Shown: one piece after another, positions 26,555-36,010 of the stretch
Position numbering within the stretch: the first letter of the stretch is position 1
Layout of the letters: each line of letters begins with the position of its first letter
Program-made: the position numbers and the translations under genes
Notes under the pieces: generated by a model
Database searches by the model: none
Told to the model about the DNA's origin: nothing
Seen by the model: the letters and a program-made list of their open reading frames with translations, nothing else
NCBI GenBank assembly: GCA_001548435.1
Contig: AP017308.1
Coordinates: 5,589,030-5,653,029, forward strand
From: Leptolyngbya sp. NIES-3755
Lineage (GTDB): Bacteria; Cyanobacteriota; Cyanobacteriia; Leptolyngbyales; Leptolyngbyaceae
Direction of reading: 5' to 3'
Length of the DNA: 64,000 nt

Positions 26555-29089
26555 GTGTTTACCAACATTCGCGATCGTAAAACTCTTCAACTCTCGCAAG
26601 CTATCTCAGCAACGGACATTGTAGCCTCTCGAATTCCATTGGATCAGGTGAAATGGATCAATCCCGATTTAGCCTCTAAGATTGCAATGATTCGAGAACC
26701 GATCAATGGAGTTCCACGCAATCAAATTACTGTTCCGATTAGCTTAGATGGAACGGTTAGCGATGAGGTTCTGTTTGAAGCTCCAATGGGTGGAACGAAG
26801 TACTATTTGCCGCGATATCGAGTGTCTGAGCGCAATCAACAAATTCAGATGCTGATGGCAGAAAGTCCTCAAGGATGGAGCTTAACGATTCATCTTGAAA
26901 AATATCCAGCTCCAGTGATTCAGGAACAGGCTCGATCGGCTCAAGAGTTGAATCATTCTATCAGTGTGATTTTGCAGCATCGCCTTGATCCGAATGATCC
27001 AAATGCTGGACAAAAAGAGCTAATTTTTCAGGAAATTACACCGGAACCCGAAGGGATTAAAGCTGTTTTGCAACTGTCCTCATTGGCAGAACACAGTTTG
27101 GTTTATCAAACTTTGACGAATACGGCTTATGCTGCGTTGTTAACGGTTCGTCGATCGACAAAAATTGCCCTTCCACTTTCTCAAACTGCGACTTCGATCG
27201 TGTCTTCTGGAACGGGGACGATTCGCGGAACCTGGTTATTTAACCTGGATACGGGAGCAGAAGGAACTACAGGCGACATCTGGTGGCAGCAAGAAACCGA
27301 TGTGTTGCGAAAAATGACTCCACAGGGCAGCGCTCAGATTGTGAGCTTGGGAAGGCGCGATTTTGATGCGATTACTGTCGATCAACTGCGATCGCTCTCT
27401 TATAGTACTGCTCCGATCGATGGCTCTGTTGTGATTTGGCGAAAACGGTTGCCGACTGATGTTGTCGATCGAATTGATAGAGTTACAAAACCTAAAGGAG
27501 GCATTGATCCGGGAAGGGTTAGTCCGAAAAACGAGCTTCTTCCGATCAATGTTGTAGGTCGAAGTCCTGTTGAGCGGATTAATCGAATTCCGGTCGATCA
27601 AATTCTGGTGAAGCGTCCACCGATTGTTATTTCTGATGATCCTGCACCAAATCGCACAAATAATCTGACAAACGGAAGTGTTTTTGCAGTCAGAACGAAC
27701 AATGGTAACTTTGCCAAAGTTCAAGTGATTGAGTATGGCTACAACATCACAATTCAGTGGGTCACGTATCGTCCACCTGTTGAACCTCAGTTTCGCGAAA
27801 CTACACGAGTGCTAGATGTTCAGAGTGAATACCGTCCGTTTGTTTTTCCTCCAAGCTTATACCCTTATATCTATCGAAATGTAACCGATAACAATACTAG
27901 CTTTAAGCTTGATTTTCGTCAGTCGAATGGTTTTAGCTACTATCAAGATCCGGCTGAACGGCATGTGTTTTACTATCTACCGGATAGCTTCAAACTGGTG
28001 CGCCGCCCAGAGAGTCCACATTATCCCATGCTATCAATGGAGTTTCAGCCGATCGAAGGCTCTGAAGAGATGCAAGTGTCGATCGAGTTCTGGGCTTATC
28101 CTCATGTGAATCCGGCTCGATTGGTAGCAGCAGCAAGAGATCTAGAGCAATATATTCCCCAACCTTCACCGGGTGTTGAATTTAAGCCGCTAGTGACTGA
28201 AACTTCTCCTCAGTTGTTCTTGGGACTGCCAAAAGAAGATGGTTCACTGGACTATCGAGAGCGATCGGATGTTTTAGTCGAGATGCGGAGCGGTTTTCGC
28301 GATTCTTGTACACTCTCAATGAAAGCCTTTCAGAAGATTTACAATGCTTTATTTACCTCCACACAACTGTTTCAAGGACAAGTAAAAGTTAGCTTACCGA
28401 ACAGTAAGATCGAGGTGATTCCGTTCATTGCTCAAGTCGATGATATGGTCGGTGAAATCTTCGATATAACTCAGTTGATCGACATTACCACCGGAACGAT
28501 TCAAGTCACTTTGAAGAATGCGATCGAGAGTCCCATCCGGATCAATTCTCTCTCTGCCAGAATCAATACAAACCTGCAAGTTCAAGCTCCGATCACAGGT
28601 TCTGCTTATCCAATTGACCTTGCTCCAGGTGCATCAATCAATCTAACCGTGAATAGTTCAATTCCGCTTGGCGATGGTTCTCTCGCTGTTTTCGATTTGA
28701 GTGGTGTGGATGTAATTGCCGATCGAGAAGCAATCTGGAATTCAATTGTCCAGCTCGACTCGACTGCAACATACAAGCGCAAACTGGAAGTAAGAACTGT
28801 GAATGTTATTTTTGGCGATCGTATTGCAGCAATCAGTATTGATCTCAAATCGGGTACTTCTGTCACGTTCTTGCGCGATGCAACTCCGGATCGATTGATT
28901 GTACAAGCGGATCTGATTACACCTGTTCGAGATTGGATTTTGAACACGGTCGATACGGGAAGTTACAACTATCGATCGCAAGTGATCCTCAGCAATGGAA
29001 CCAGTGTGGAAGATACAGCAGGACAATGGCGATCGGAAAGTCGAGAACCCTTGTGGATTACGGCTGAGAAGCTGCCACCGATAGTTTAG
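26555..29089 (+). CDS. Large unknown protein, first gene of the paralogous cluster (844 aa)
   Basis: No family recognised. GTG start after GAGGAGAG. No signal peptide or membrane span. Residues 464-640 hold a copy of the domain shared with the next five genes: [17 protein letters not shown], then a beta/alpha block and a second half with a helix ([15 protein letters not shown]) and strands. A weaker copy may lie at the N-terminus (about 80-210, [13 protein letters not shown]). The C-terminal ~250 residues are beta-rich and end in the module Y-N-Y-R-S-x-V-x-x-x-x-G also seen in the following genes. Its stop is six bases before the next start, with AGGAGGT between. Probably a structural protein; function unknown. 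Confidence 0.75.
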   Translation: MFTNIRDRKTLQLSQAISATDIVASRIPLDQVKWINPDLASKIAMIREPINGVPRNQITVPISLDGTVSDEVLFEAPMGGTKYYLPRYRVSERNQQIQMLMAESPQGWSLTIHLEKYPAPVIQEQARSAQELNHSISVILQHRLDPNDPNAGQKELIFQEITPEPEGIKAVLQLSSLAEHSLVYQTLTNTAYAALLTVRRSTKIALPLSQTATSIVSSGTGTIRGTWLFNLDTGAEGTTGDIWWQQETDVLRKMTPQGSAQIVSLGRRDFDAITVDQLRSLSYSTAPIDGSVVIWRKRLPTDVVDRIDRVTKPKGGIDPGRVSPKNELLPINVVGRSPVERINRIPVDQILVKRPPIVISDDPAPNRTNNLTNGSVFAVRTNNGNFAKVQVIEYGYNITIQWVTYRPPVEPQFRETTRVLDVQSEYRPFVFPPSLYPYIYRNVTDNNTSFKLDFRQSNGFSYYQDPAERHVFYYLPDSFKLVRRPESPHYPMLSMEFQPIEGSEEMQVSIEFWAYPHVNPARLVAAARDLEQYIPQPSPGVEFKPLVTETSPQLFLGLPKEDGSLDYRERSDVLVEMRSGFRDSCTLSMKAFQKIYNALFTSTQLFQGQVKVSLPNSKIEVIPFIAQVDDMVGEIFDITQLIDITTGTIQVTLKNAIESPIRINSLSARINTNLQVQAPITGSAYPIDLAPGASINLTVNSSIPLGDGSLAVFDLSGVDVIADREAIWNSIVQLDSTATYKRKLEVRTVNVIFGDRIAAISIDLKSGTSVTFLRDATPDRLIVQADLITPVRDWILNTVDTGSYNYRSQVILSNGTSVEDTAGQWRSESREPLWITAEKLPPIV

Positions 29090-29095
29090 GAGGTC

Positions 29096-30829
29096 ATGAT
29101 GTCGTTTCAAGGACTTCCAGACTTTCAGAAACCGCTGCAATTCGAGCAGGGTTGGGTGTTGTATCCGTATGAAAATGCGGGAGATTGCTTCGTATTACCG
29201 AATGCGATCGACATTGGAAACACGAACGATAAACCTGATTTCAGTCTCATCCTAGTTCGCGGTCAGAATCCAATCCTGCCCCCAAAACCACATGGACTCT
29301 TAGAGTTTCGATTGCAGCCCCATTATCCATTCACTGAAGCGCTAGAGGCTATCAGAACTAAGATATCGGATGGAACGATTCAGCCTGTGATTTTCAGAGC
29401 AGGATTTCTGAGATTGTACGCAGATGAAGCTCCAGATGATCTTAAAGTCCCAATTCCACTCGCTTGGAATGGTTTAACCAGTGCGCGATATGGGTTATCG
29501 GTTTCGGATTTAACTGCGATCGAACTCAAAGGCGCATTGATGGAGAACATTCTCAAACTAATGGCGCGGGCTGAAATGGAGATGGTTGGTGTTGCACCGC
29601 GTTTACCGATTCGAGTTCGATTTGATCCAGCCGTATTGTCCGATCGTTTATTAGGCAACTCTCAGCAGATTGCTTGCGAAGATATTACAACTTTCTTCCG
29701 AGACAATCTAAATCTGCTTGAAATCATTGGAGATAGTTCAAATCCCCAACTTGCGGAAACAATGACCGATTGGGTTCGTGCTCACTTCGGAACATTTATT
29801 TCTTCTCCGAACAATGATGGTCGAGCTTACATTGAACTGAATCCCGTTAGCTCTGGTCGCTATGAATGGGATTTGTCTCAACCCTTGCAGGCTTATCGAA
29901 CCGTGATTTTAACGCTTGATCCGTTAGCTTCTGCACGTCGAATTGTTCAGGAGCAAGGATTGAGCGCAGTGTTTCAAGAGGCGATCGTACCTGCGATCCC
30001 AACCGGATCTTGGTCGATCGATGTTTCGGCAAATTTGCCCGATCGTAGACCTGGAGTACTCTCAATTAGTGTCTGTCTCAAAGCGGCTCCAGTTCTTCCC
30101 TATCGTCCTCAAGCGCGAGTCATTTCCTCTGAGCTGATTCCGCCCAATGATTCAGCAAAGTTACTTCTCAGGCTTTCTCCGAATGAACAGCCGAACTATA
30201 CCTTTTCAACCACGGTCGTTATTCAAGATGTGAATGGGATTCAGCAATTAAACAGTGAAGACTTTGCACATAAGGGCGATCGCTTATACATTCGTCCCGA
30301 TCAGTTCCCGGTGAACTTCATCATGATTGATATTGCCCGATCGCTGTTATCGGTTGCGAAAGTCCAAGGTATTTGTCGTTGGCAAGATAGTGAAAAATCG
30401 AATGCACAATGGTTTGATCTCGATGGTGAGCTTGCATTAGCACTTCCAAAGACTGCGACAAATCCAACCCTGGAACTAACAGCTCAATCTCTCGATAGTT
30501 CTCAGACCCTTAAAATCGCTCCATTTCCCGCCAAGAACTGTCAAATCGGTCTCCACTCCTTTCGAGAGTATGGAGCGCATCAGGTCAGGATTGAATGCGA
30601 CTTTAGCGGCGATTTGAAAGTTTATGCGATCGAGCTAATCCCCGAAGATTCTTCCGAAATCAGCGTATTGTTCTTCACGCCTGCTGAGCCTGTCAAAGTT
30701 TGGGGTTGGTTTGCAAAGTCCCCGTTCAAAGCTGGATATCGCTATCGTCCGCGCCATGAGCCTACTGCCGAATGGTCAGCGGTGCAGTCTCCATTTGTTC
30801 CACTCAAAATTCGAGGTGATTTAATATGA
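29096..30829 (+). CDS. Unknown protein, paralogous cluster member 2 (577 aa)
   Basis: Not recognised from databases I know. Residues 20-205 look like a version of the shared N-terminal domain: KPDFSLILVRG, GLLEFRLQPHYPF, then YGLSVSDLTAIELKGALMEN and a strand IRVRFDPAVL that aligns with the domain of the D, E and F genes. The rest is beta-rich. No signal peptide. Its stop overlaps the next ATG (ATGA at 30826), so translation is probably coupled. A second ATG follows the first, so the start could be 29099. Confidence 0.7.
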   Translation: MMSFQGLPDFQKPLQFEQGWVLYPYENAGDCFVLPNAIDIGNTNDKPDFSLILVRGQNPILPPKPHGLLEFRLQPHYPFTEALEAIRTKISDGTIQPVIFRAGFLRLYADEAPDDLKVPIPLAWNGLTSARYGLSVSDLTAIELKGALMENILKLMARAEMEMVGVAPRLPIRVRFDPAVLSDRLLGNSQQIACEDITTFFRDNLNLLEIIGDSSNPQLAETMTDWVRAHFGTFISSPNNDGRAYIELNPVSSGRYEWDLSQPLQAYRTVILTLDPLASARRIVQEQGLSAVFQEAIVPAIPTGSWSIDVSANLPDRRPGVLSISVCLKAAPVLPYRPQARVISSELIPPNDSAKLLLRLSPNEQPNYTFSTTVVIQDVNGIQQLNSEDFAHKGDRLYIRPDQFPVNFIMIDIARSLLSVAKVQGICRWQDSEKSNAQWFDLDGELALALPKTATNPTLELTAQSLDSSQTLKIAPFPAKNCQIGLHSFREYGAHQVRIECDFSGDLKVYAIELIPEDSSEISVLFFTPAEPVKVWGWFAKSPFKAGYRYRPRHEPTAEWSAVQSPFVPLKIRGDLI

Positions 30830-31356
30830 AGGACATTGAATATTATGTCGATCGCTCTGATCCGACTCGGTTTTACTACATTCCGGGTACTCCCAGATCT
30901 CAAGAAACGCCTCAAGGTCATCCTGCGGCATCCATGATTGTGCTGGATCAGGTTGCGATGTTGCAGCTCAGCAGTGAGTGGAGTGTTCGGAGTGAGGAAT
31001 TGGAAGAATTGGAAAGCGCGATCGCAAAACAATTCGATCTAGAAACCGTTTCTCTACAGCCTGCTCCATTGTCTATTGAATCGGTCACACTCTCGCTGAG
31101 AACAAATAAGGGTGATTATGAGGTTCTTAGTGAGAGTGAATCATCAGGCTATCCACCTCACACAGCGGTCTTTAGTGTGCAGCTTGAAGGCGAACAGAAA
31201 GCACAAGCGATCGCAGCTTTTAATGGTCGAAAAGAGCAGTTGATCATCACTTACAAAGCAGTTTCAAGAGCATCCATCATTGAGCGAACTACAGATGTAA
31301 GTACCTGGTTTGGTTGTGGAAGTGGAATGAACTATGTACAAGTGCTCACAGTTTAA
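30826..31356 (+). CDS. Short stand-alone member of the shared-domain family (176 aa)
   Basis: Opens MKDIEYYVDRSDPTRFYYIPG, giving the D-x-x-DP-x-x-F-Y-Y-x-P motif of its neighbours, and later has TAVFSVQLEGEQKAQAIAAF plus ITYKAV (quoted in part), matching the second block. It appears to be just the N-terminal domain without the repeat modules. It overlaps the previous gene by four bases. It may be a partner or cap of the longer proteins. Two Cys-free, soluble; no signal peptide. Confidence 0.65.
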   Translation: MKDIEYYVDRSDPTRFYYIPGTPRSQETPQGHPAASMIVLDQVAMLQLSSEWSVRSEELEELESAIAKQFDLETVSLQPAPLSIESVTLSLRTNKGDYEVLSESESSGYPPHTAVFSVQLEGEQKAQAIAAFNGRKEQLIITYKAVSRASIIERTTDVSTWFGCGSGMNYVQVLTV

Positions 31357-31437
31357 ACATTCCCCGATCGGCTACTCTCATTTACCGCTTTGATTTCGCA
31401 GAATTGACATAGATACGCAACATCAGGATTAACAATC

Positions 31438-33672
31438 ATGCTACAAATTGAAAAAGTTCAAGTCATCGAAGGCATCACAGTTTATGGTGACGAAGACCCT
31501 ACATTGTTCTACCTCGTCCCTGACCTGCCTCGATTTCGGTTGAATGATGATGGTCGCCCATCGTTTAGCTTCTACAAATATCGTCTGCCTATCGATCGGG
31601 CAGACCAAACCAAAGGCGGCGGTTTCTTAGTGTGTGATGTTGAGTTCAGCGTTCCCGAAGATAAGAAGCAGCTTATTGTCAAAAAGCTTCAAGAACAAGT
31701 CGATCAACTGTTTCCAAGCAGCAATCCAAAGCCTCAAGTTAAGATTGGATCAATTACTTACACCAAAGGAACTGCAAAGCTCAATGTCGAAAGCATCAGC
31801 GATAAGTTTGTTGAAACGGTTTTCAACCCTGGAAAACCCTCGCTCTACGGGCGTAATATCACTCCGTTTACAGTTGAACTAACAGATCTTGGTGCAACCT
31901 TCTTTGAGCAAGCCCTACAAAACAAAGGTGGATTTGTTCAAGTTGCTTATGATCTCTACTGCGTAGTGAAACTGCCTGCGATTACGGCTCGAATCTGGTT
32001 TGATTCCAGCAAGTTCCAAAGCTTTGTTGAAGACTTCACCAAACGCGAACAATCTCAAGGTGCATTTGGTACGATTTGGCGCTGGTTATTTGGTGGCTCA
32101 AATCGTAACAGAACGATCATCAACAAGACTGTCACCGAGTATGCAAGTCAGTATCAATGGGGCGGCGTTGAAATTGACTTCAAAGACTTCAAAACCTCGG
32201 ATGATGTCAAGCAAAAAATCCGTGATTGGGCAATGAATTCGTTAGCAGAAGCTATCAAGAATTCTAACGAGGACAAGTTGCAGCCGTTCACCGAAGAACA
32301 GAAGAAAATTCCTGACAATGCAACTGATTTTCATCTGCGATTGAGTCAGTACAAGTTCAATAGCTTCAATACTTCCTACAAGGAAAGTCAAGCCGTAGAA
32401 TGGAATATGGCTCCTCAAGGAATGTTGCAGCCGATTACTACTTTGCTCGATAAAGACGGTAAGCCGCTGAAATGGGAAGACTATGCAACGACTGTCGATC
32501 TAGATGATCCGTTCTTCAAGACTCTGCAAGTTACGACTCGCGTGAATGCTGACTTCAAAGACTTGCCGCTCGATAGTGTAGAAGTTCACTTAGACTATCA
32601 GGAAGGTACAGTTCATCAGATTGATGAGTTTAGCTTTAACAATCCTGACAAGATTGAAAAGTTCAAGTCGTTCATCGAAAATGGCAAATGGCTTTACAAG
32701 TATTGGTATCAGGTGAACTATAAGAACCAAAGCCGTGCTTACAAGTCGCAAGAAGCGACAACCGATGAGAAGTTTCTAACAATCAACGTGGGTGAGACTG
32801 GGATTTTAGCGATCGACATTCTCCCCGGCGATCTGAACTGGAATCAAGTCACTCAAGCTCAAGTGAAACTCGCGTATGATGCCTCAGAAGGCGGTGTGGG
32901 TCAAATTGAGCGCGAATATTTACTCGACAAGAGCAATCCAAAAGCAGACCTGAGAGAAGTGGTATTCGCGCCTGTGAAAACGCCGTATCGCTATACGGTG
33001 AAGTACTTTATGGCGGATGGCAAAGAGTACCAAGTGACTGAGAAAACTTCTCGATCGCCACAACTCTACATCAATGATCCGTTCAATGCCACGAAGACGG
33101 TGAGCTTACGAGCAGCGGGCGATCTCGATAAAGATATTCAAACGATCTTTGTCGATGTCAAATACATTGATGCCAAGAATGAGTACATCAAATCTACGAC
33201 CGTTGCCCTGAGCAAATCTCAGCCGTTCTTTGACTGGACATTTCCAGCGATCGACGAATCTGGCGGAACAATCGTCTACAAAGGTACAATCCAGCTTAAG
33301 AATGGTCAGGTCGAGGAGATTCCCGAAACTGAGACGACTGACAGCACGATTATGGTCGGTCGCAAGGTCGAGGATATGCTGAATGTGAAAGTGGTTCCGG
33401 TCGGAATTGACTTTAACAAGGTAATGCTAGTGGTTGTATCCCTGAGCTATGAAGACCTCAAGAATGACATCATTGCACGAACGGATTTAACCTTCGATGC
33501 GAGTGCAAAAACGCCTCAAACTTGGTCTGTACCGCTGAAAGACAAGCACCTGAATAAGTATAGCTGGAATGCGGTCTTCTACATGGCGGATGGTTCGGAA
33601 CGCAAGCTGAACGCAACGCCTCAATTGTCTGATTCACTCACATTGGCGCTTCGGATGCCTGTTGGTGTGTAG
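31438..33672 (+). CDS. Unknown protein, paralogous cluster member 4 (744 aa)
   Basis: Residues 1-230 carry the shared domain: ITVYGDEDPTLFYLVPDLPRF, FSFYKYRLP, GGGFLVCDVEFSV, then TPFTVELTDLGATFFEQAL and a strand ITARIWFD. Residues about 330-744 are successive ~95-aa beta modules, each ending in a pattern like W-S-V-P-L-K-D...Y-S-W-N-x-V-F-Y-M-A-D-G. A motif TVDLDDPFFKTLQV joins the two parts and recurs in the next two genes. No signal peptide or membrane span. An 81-base gap precedes it, and a hairpin follows. Function unknown; repeated modules suggest an elongated structural protein. Confidence 0.75.
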   Translation: MLQIEKVQVIEGITVYGDEDPTLFYLVPDLPRFRLNDDGRPSFSFYKYRLPIDRADQTKGGGFLVCDVEFSVPEDKKQLIVKKLQEQVDQLFPSSNPKPQVKIGSITYTKGTAKLNVESISDKFVETVFNPGKPSLYGRNITPFTVELTDLGATFFEQALQNKGGFVQVAYDLYCVVKLPAITARIWFDSSKFQSFVEDFTKREQSQGAFGTIWRWLFGGSNRNRTIINKTVTEYASQYQWGGVEIDFKDFKTSDDVKQKIRDWAMNSLAEAIKNSNEDKLQPFTEEQKKIPDNATDFHLRLSQYKFNSFNTSYKESQAVEWNMAPQGMLQPITTLLDKDGKPLKWEDYATTVDLDDPFFKTLQVTTRVNADFKDLPLDSVEVHLDYQEGTVHQIDEFSFNNPDKIEKFKSFIENGKWLYKYWYQVNYKNQSRAYKSQEATTDEKFLTINVGETGILAIDILPGDLNWNQVTQAQVKLAYDASEGGVGQIEREYLLDKSNPKADLREVVFAPVKTPYRYTVKYFMADGKEYQVTEKTSRSPQLYINDPFNATKTVSLRAAGDLDKDIQTIFVDVKYIDAKNEYIKSTTVALSKSQPFFDWTFPAIDESGGTIVYKGTIQLKNGQVEEIPETETTDSTIMVGRKVEDMLNVKVVPVGIDFNKVMLVVVSLSYEDLKNDIIARTDLTFDASAKTPQTWSVPLKDKHLNKYSWNAVFYMADGSERKLNATPQLSDSLTLALRMPVGV

Positions 33673-33685
33673 TTCGATGTTTAAC

Positions 33686-33718
33686 TGAGATCCGATCTTG
33701 TTGAGAGATTGGATCTCA
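33686..33718 (+). promoter_or_regulatory. Intercistronic hairpin
   Basis: A 13-bp inverted repeat with one mismatch (33686-33698 with 33706-33718, 7-nt loop) lies 14 bases past one stop codon and 27 before the next ATG. There is no T-run, so it looks more like an RNA-processing or stability element than a terminator. Confidence 0.5.
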
Positions 33719-33744
33719 CTCCTCCACAAGTTAAGGAAACAACT

Positions 33745-36006
33745 ATGCTGTACCTCAATCCGCCTTATCACATCATTGAAGGCGTTTCTCTCTTCAGCGA
33801 TCATGCTGATCCACTGCAATATTACTATCTGCCATTGATGCCAAAGTTGACCGCGATCGAGGATAAAACCACAGGTCAAAAAATTCCCCAGATTCAACTG
33901 ATCAAGTATCGCGGCAAGGCAGGTAACGGCGGTTTTCTGAACTTTGATGTCAACATTGGCATTGAAGAAGAAGCACTGGAAAAGATTCGTCAAAAGCTCA
34001 AACAAGTTGCAAATCTATCTCAAACTCCGCGCCTTGCCCCCGTTCCCTTAGTGGATGGTACTGTACGGCTCTTATTACTGGGTAAGCAAACAGGCGATAC
34101 ATCAAATCCGAGTAGTTCTCCTCAGTTTGTCCTCAAGATTGATCAAGCTGCGAAACCTTCTTTGTATGGAAGTAATCAAGCTGCTTTTTCCGTTGCGCTA
34201 GATCAATATGGTGTAACAGTGATGGAGAAAGCGCTACAAGGTGAAATGTCTCCGATCGGGATTGTTTACTCGCTCGATTACCTGGCGCTTCGTCCTGCTT
34301 ATTCGGTCAAGCTTAGCGTCGATTGGGATCGAGTTCAGAAGCATTTAGATGAGCACTTTGGGATTGATGCACTGTTTGTGTCGATCGACATTGATAAAGC
34401 CGTCGATGAACTGATCGAAAGTCGTGTGATCGTGATTGAAGCAGATACGTTTGTTCCAGAAGGCGAAGACGAAAGTGCGGTTCTGGGACGACGCGATCAA
34501 GCGGTGAATGAAGTTCGCGATATGATCACCGATGCGTTTTTCAAACCGAGCATTGATCCCGTGAAAGAGGAAAAAGATGGCTGGGATAAAGCGCTCTATG
34601 TTGCCGATCGCGTTTCTCGAATTGCAACCACAGGCGGATGGTCTTCGGGCGGAACGTTCTCGTATAAGAAATTAGACTATACGCGCATCGATCGTAAATC
34701 TCTCGATGTCAATATCAGCGAGCGCACGACTGTTAAACGAAGTATCTATCCGCAAGGTCATTTGAGCGGATTAACTCGAACGATCGCTCAACAAGGATTA
34801 GACTTAAAAAACTTTATTTTGTCTGTCGATCTAGATGATCCTTGGTTTGAGCGTCGTCGTTTAGCAGTGATTTCTCGCGGCAACTTTGAGGAAGATTCGA
34901 TTAGTTCGATCAATGTTCGATTGAACTATGGAAGTTCGCCTACGAATGTACTATTAGAGTCTTCTAATGCTCGGACTCAACTCGATTGGGCAAGCATTGT
35001 CAACAATTCGGTGATGCAGCGGGATATTACAACTCAGTACAAAGTCACGTTCAAAGGGATTGATGGGAATGAAAGACCGATCGCGGTTGAATCGACTCCA
35101 ACCATTTTTGATGGTGATAGCTTAGAAATCAATCCGCGTGAACTTTATTCGCTGGTTCATATCCCGATCGTAGCTCTAAGCTTTCCCTGGGATCGCTATC
35201 CGCAAGTTGAGGTACATCTGAAATACACCGATGAAAAGAACGGGATTCGGATGGATGATAGTTTCTTGCTCGATCAGTCGCACAGTGAGCAGACTTGGAA
35301 AATGTTTGTTCGCGATCCACAGCAAACGCAATTTCAGTACAAGCTGATTTATCGTGCAGCGAACAATCGCGATATTGAAACGCCGTTCTTAGATGGAATT
35401 GATGAACGAATTACGTTGCGCGATCCAAGACCGAATAAGCGATCACTAACCATTGCTTCAAGCTTAGATTGGAATTTAGTCGATCGAGCTTTTGTAGATT
35501 TGACTTACGATGATGCAAAGAATGATGTGATTGTCGAACAATCGTTTGAGTTCAACAAAGAAGATAGTGGTTCTAAAACTTTCAAAGTTGATCTCGTGAA
35601 TTCAGACTATCGCACGATCGCATATCAAGTCACTTTGTTATTCAAAGGCGGTCGAACCCTAGAAATTCCGCCTTCTGTGACCAACGATCGACGAATTATT
35701 CTCCGCACTGATATGCAAGGTCATCGCATCATCACGGTTCAACCGAAGAAGACAGACTTTGCAGCGAAACGATTGGCAGAAATTCAAGTCGAACTGAACT
35801 ATGAAGATGAAGATAATGGCTTGAGTTTTTCAGATCTGTTCACCTTTGAATCGAACAACGATCGAGCCACATTCGAGTTTGACTATTCCGATCAGCAAAA
35901 GACAGCCTACCGCTACCGCATCACGTATCGCTATCTGAATGGCTTGTCTCGATCGATTGATTGGATGACGACTAATACTGATTTGCTCCTTTTACCCGTT
36001 GCATAG
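33745..36006 (+). CDS. Unknown protein, paralogous cluster member 5 (753 aa)
   Basis: Start ATG 33745 (MLYLNPPYHIIEG) follows AAGGAA; the frame is open to 33709 but that part overlaps the hairpin zone. The shared domain spans about 10-220: SLFSDHADPLQYYYLPLMPKL, GGFLNFDVNIGI, PSLYGSNQAAFSVALDQYG and a strand AYSVKLSVDWD. The joint LSVDLDDPWFERR and several ~95-aa beta modules follow, as in the gene before (for example TWKMFVRDPQQTQFQYKLIY). It is clearly a paralogue of the flanking genes. No signal peptide. The gap to the next gene is only four bases. Confidence 0.75.
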   Translation: MLYLNPPYHIIEGVSLFSDHADPLQYYYLPLMPKLTAIEDKTTGQKIPQIQLIKYRGKAGNGGFLNFDVNIGIEEEALEKIRQKLKQVANLSQTPRLAPVPLVDGTVRLLLLGKQTGDTSNPSSSPQFVLKIDQAAKPSLYGSNQAAFSVALDQYGVTVMEKALQGEMSPIGIVYSLDYLALRPAYSVKLSVDWDRVQKHLDEHFGIDALFVSIDIDKAVDELIESRVIVIEADTFVPEGEDESAVLGRRDQAVNEVRDMITDAFFKPSIDPVKEEKDGWDKALYVADRVSRIATTGGWSSGGTFSYKKLDYTRIDRKSLDVNISERTTVKRSIYPQGHLSGLTRTIAQQGLDLKNFILSVDLDDPWFERRRLAVISRGNFEEDSISSINVRLNYGSSPTNVLLESSNARTQLDWASIVNNSVMQRDITTQYKVTFKGIDGNERPIAVESTPTIFDGDSLEINPRELYSLVHIPIVALSFPWDRYPQVEVHLKYTDEKNGIRMDDSFLLDQSHSEQTWKMFVRDPQQTQFQYKLIYRAANNRDIETPFLDGIDERITLRDPRPNKRSLTIASSLDWNLVDRAFVDLTYDDAKNDVIVEQSFEFNKEDSGSKTFKVDLVNSDYRTIAYQVTLLFKGGRTLEIPPSVTNDRRIILRTDMQGHRIITVQPKKTDFAAKRLAEIQVELNYEDEDNGLSFSDLFTFESNNDRATFEFDYSDQQKTAYRYRITYRYLNGLSRSIDWMTTNTDLLLLPVA

Positions 36007-36010
36007 AACT